In this document: in pieces, positions 6,105 to 6,174 of the stretch
Layout: the number at the start of each line of letters is the position of its first letter
How positions within the stretch are numbered: the stretch's first letter is position 1
Assembly (NCBI GenBank): GCA_937886455.1
Contig: CALGCU010000293.1
Location: 1 to 6,174 of the forward strand
DNA length: 6,174 nucleotides
Direction: 5' to 3'
Source: an uncultured Bacteroidales bacterium
Lineage (GTDB): Bacteria > Bacteroidota > Bacteroidia > Bacteroidales > Paludibacteraceae
Program-made: the position numbers and the translations under genes
Notes under the pieces: generated by a model
The model's input: only the letters and a program-made list of their open reading frames with translations
The model's database searches: none
What the model was told of the DNA's origin: nothing

Positions 6105-6174
6105 ATAGGACGCTCGCAAGCGAGCTATAGGACGGCTTCGCCTACAGGACGTTCACGATGTGAACTACAGGACG
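6105..6174. repeat. Tandem array of small hairpins with a constant AYAGGACG linker (continues past window end)
   Basis: The motif AYAGGACG occurs four times, at 6105-6112, 6127-6134, 6144-6151 and 6167-6174. Between successive copies lies an inverted repeat that uses the final G of the linker as its first base: GCTCG/CGAGC around CAAG (6112-6125), GGC/GCC around TTC (6134-6142), and GTTCAC/GTGAAC around GAT (6151-6165). Stem sequence, stem length and loop differ between units, while self-complementarity and linker are kept. The spacing of copies is 22, 17 and 23 bp. This is not a CRISPR array: the spacers are short palindromes and the repeat is only 8 bp. Function is unknown to me. Confidence 0.8.

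Larger units (their letters stand above)
5836..6174. other. Intergenic region upstream of recJ with repeats and no convincing gene
   Basis: No protein-coding gene is supported here. The part next to recJ (to about 6010) is AT-rich. Eight A (minus strand) lie 9-16 bases before the recJ ATG, consistent with the A-rich start regions of this phylum. GTGAAA-like short repeats are present at 5852-5880, and a nested inverted repeat at 5918-5970. A minus-strand TAAATTTG at 5907-5900 fits the -7 promoter box, but no TTTG lies at the right distance, so the recJ promoter remains unassigned. From about 6020 the DNA turns GC-rich and repetitive and continues beyond the window. Confidence 0.6.

Noticed and set aside
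6105..6174. CRISPR array
   Set aside because: The repeated motif is only 8 bp, and the intervening segments are 9-15 bp palindromes rather than unique spacers of about 30 bp.

Overview
The window looks like a chromosomal segment of a member of the Bacteroidales, probably a Prevotella- or Bacteroides-like anaerobe. The evidence is the protein sequences (a b558-type SdhC followed by a Bacteroidetes-style SdhA), the lack of Shine-Dalgarno sites in favour of A-rich start regions, and a textbook Bacteroides-type promoter (TTTG, 20 bp, TATATTTG) ahead of sdhC. The genus is an inference. All recognised genes lie on the minus strand, so the biology reads from right to left.

Right end (5836-6174): no convincing gene. 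It holds an AT-rich stretch with a nested inverted repeat (5918-5970). An abrupt switch to GC-rich repetitive DNA follows: three 11-bp tandem units (6069-6101), then an array of short hairpins separated by a constant AYAGGACG linker (6105-6174). The array runs off the window edge.

Middle (2356-5835): a tight three-gene cluster of recJ (single-strand exonuclease), tdk (thymidine kinase) and an AI-2E/PerM-family membrane protein, with gaps of 5 and 21 bp. As given, recJ carries an apparent one-base insertion in a run of six A (minus strand) near its 5' end. The conserved start at 5835 and the rest of the protein are in different frames, and dropping one A restores a normal-looking 572-residue RecJ.

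Left (1-2355): the succinate dehydrogenase/fumarate reductase operon. A 215-bp control region precedes sdhC (cytochrome b558 membrane anchor). Next comes an unrecognised 155-residue membrane protein, then a 162-bp AT-rich spacer with repeats, then the first 253 codons of sdhA (flavoprotein), which leaves the window at position 1. sdhB would be expected beyond it. SdhA, SdhB and SdhC form the membrane complex that exchanges electrons between quinone and succinate/fumarate; in these anaerobes it mainly works as a fumarate reductase. The extra membrane gene between sdhC and sdhA is unusual.

The most notable observations are the recJ frame break, the hairpin array with varied but self-complementary arms, and the extra gene in the sdh operon. 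No clearly new defence or mobile system is visible.
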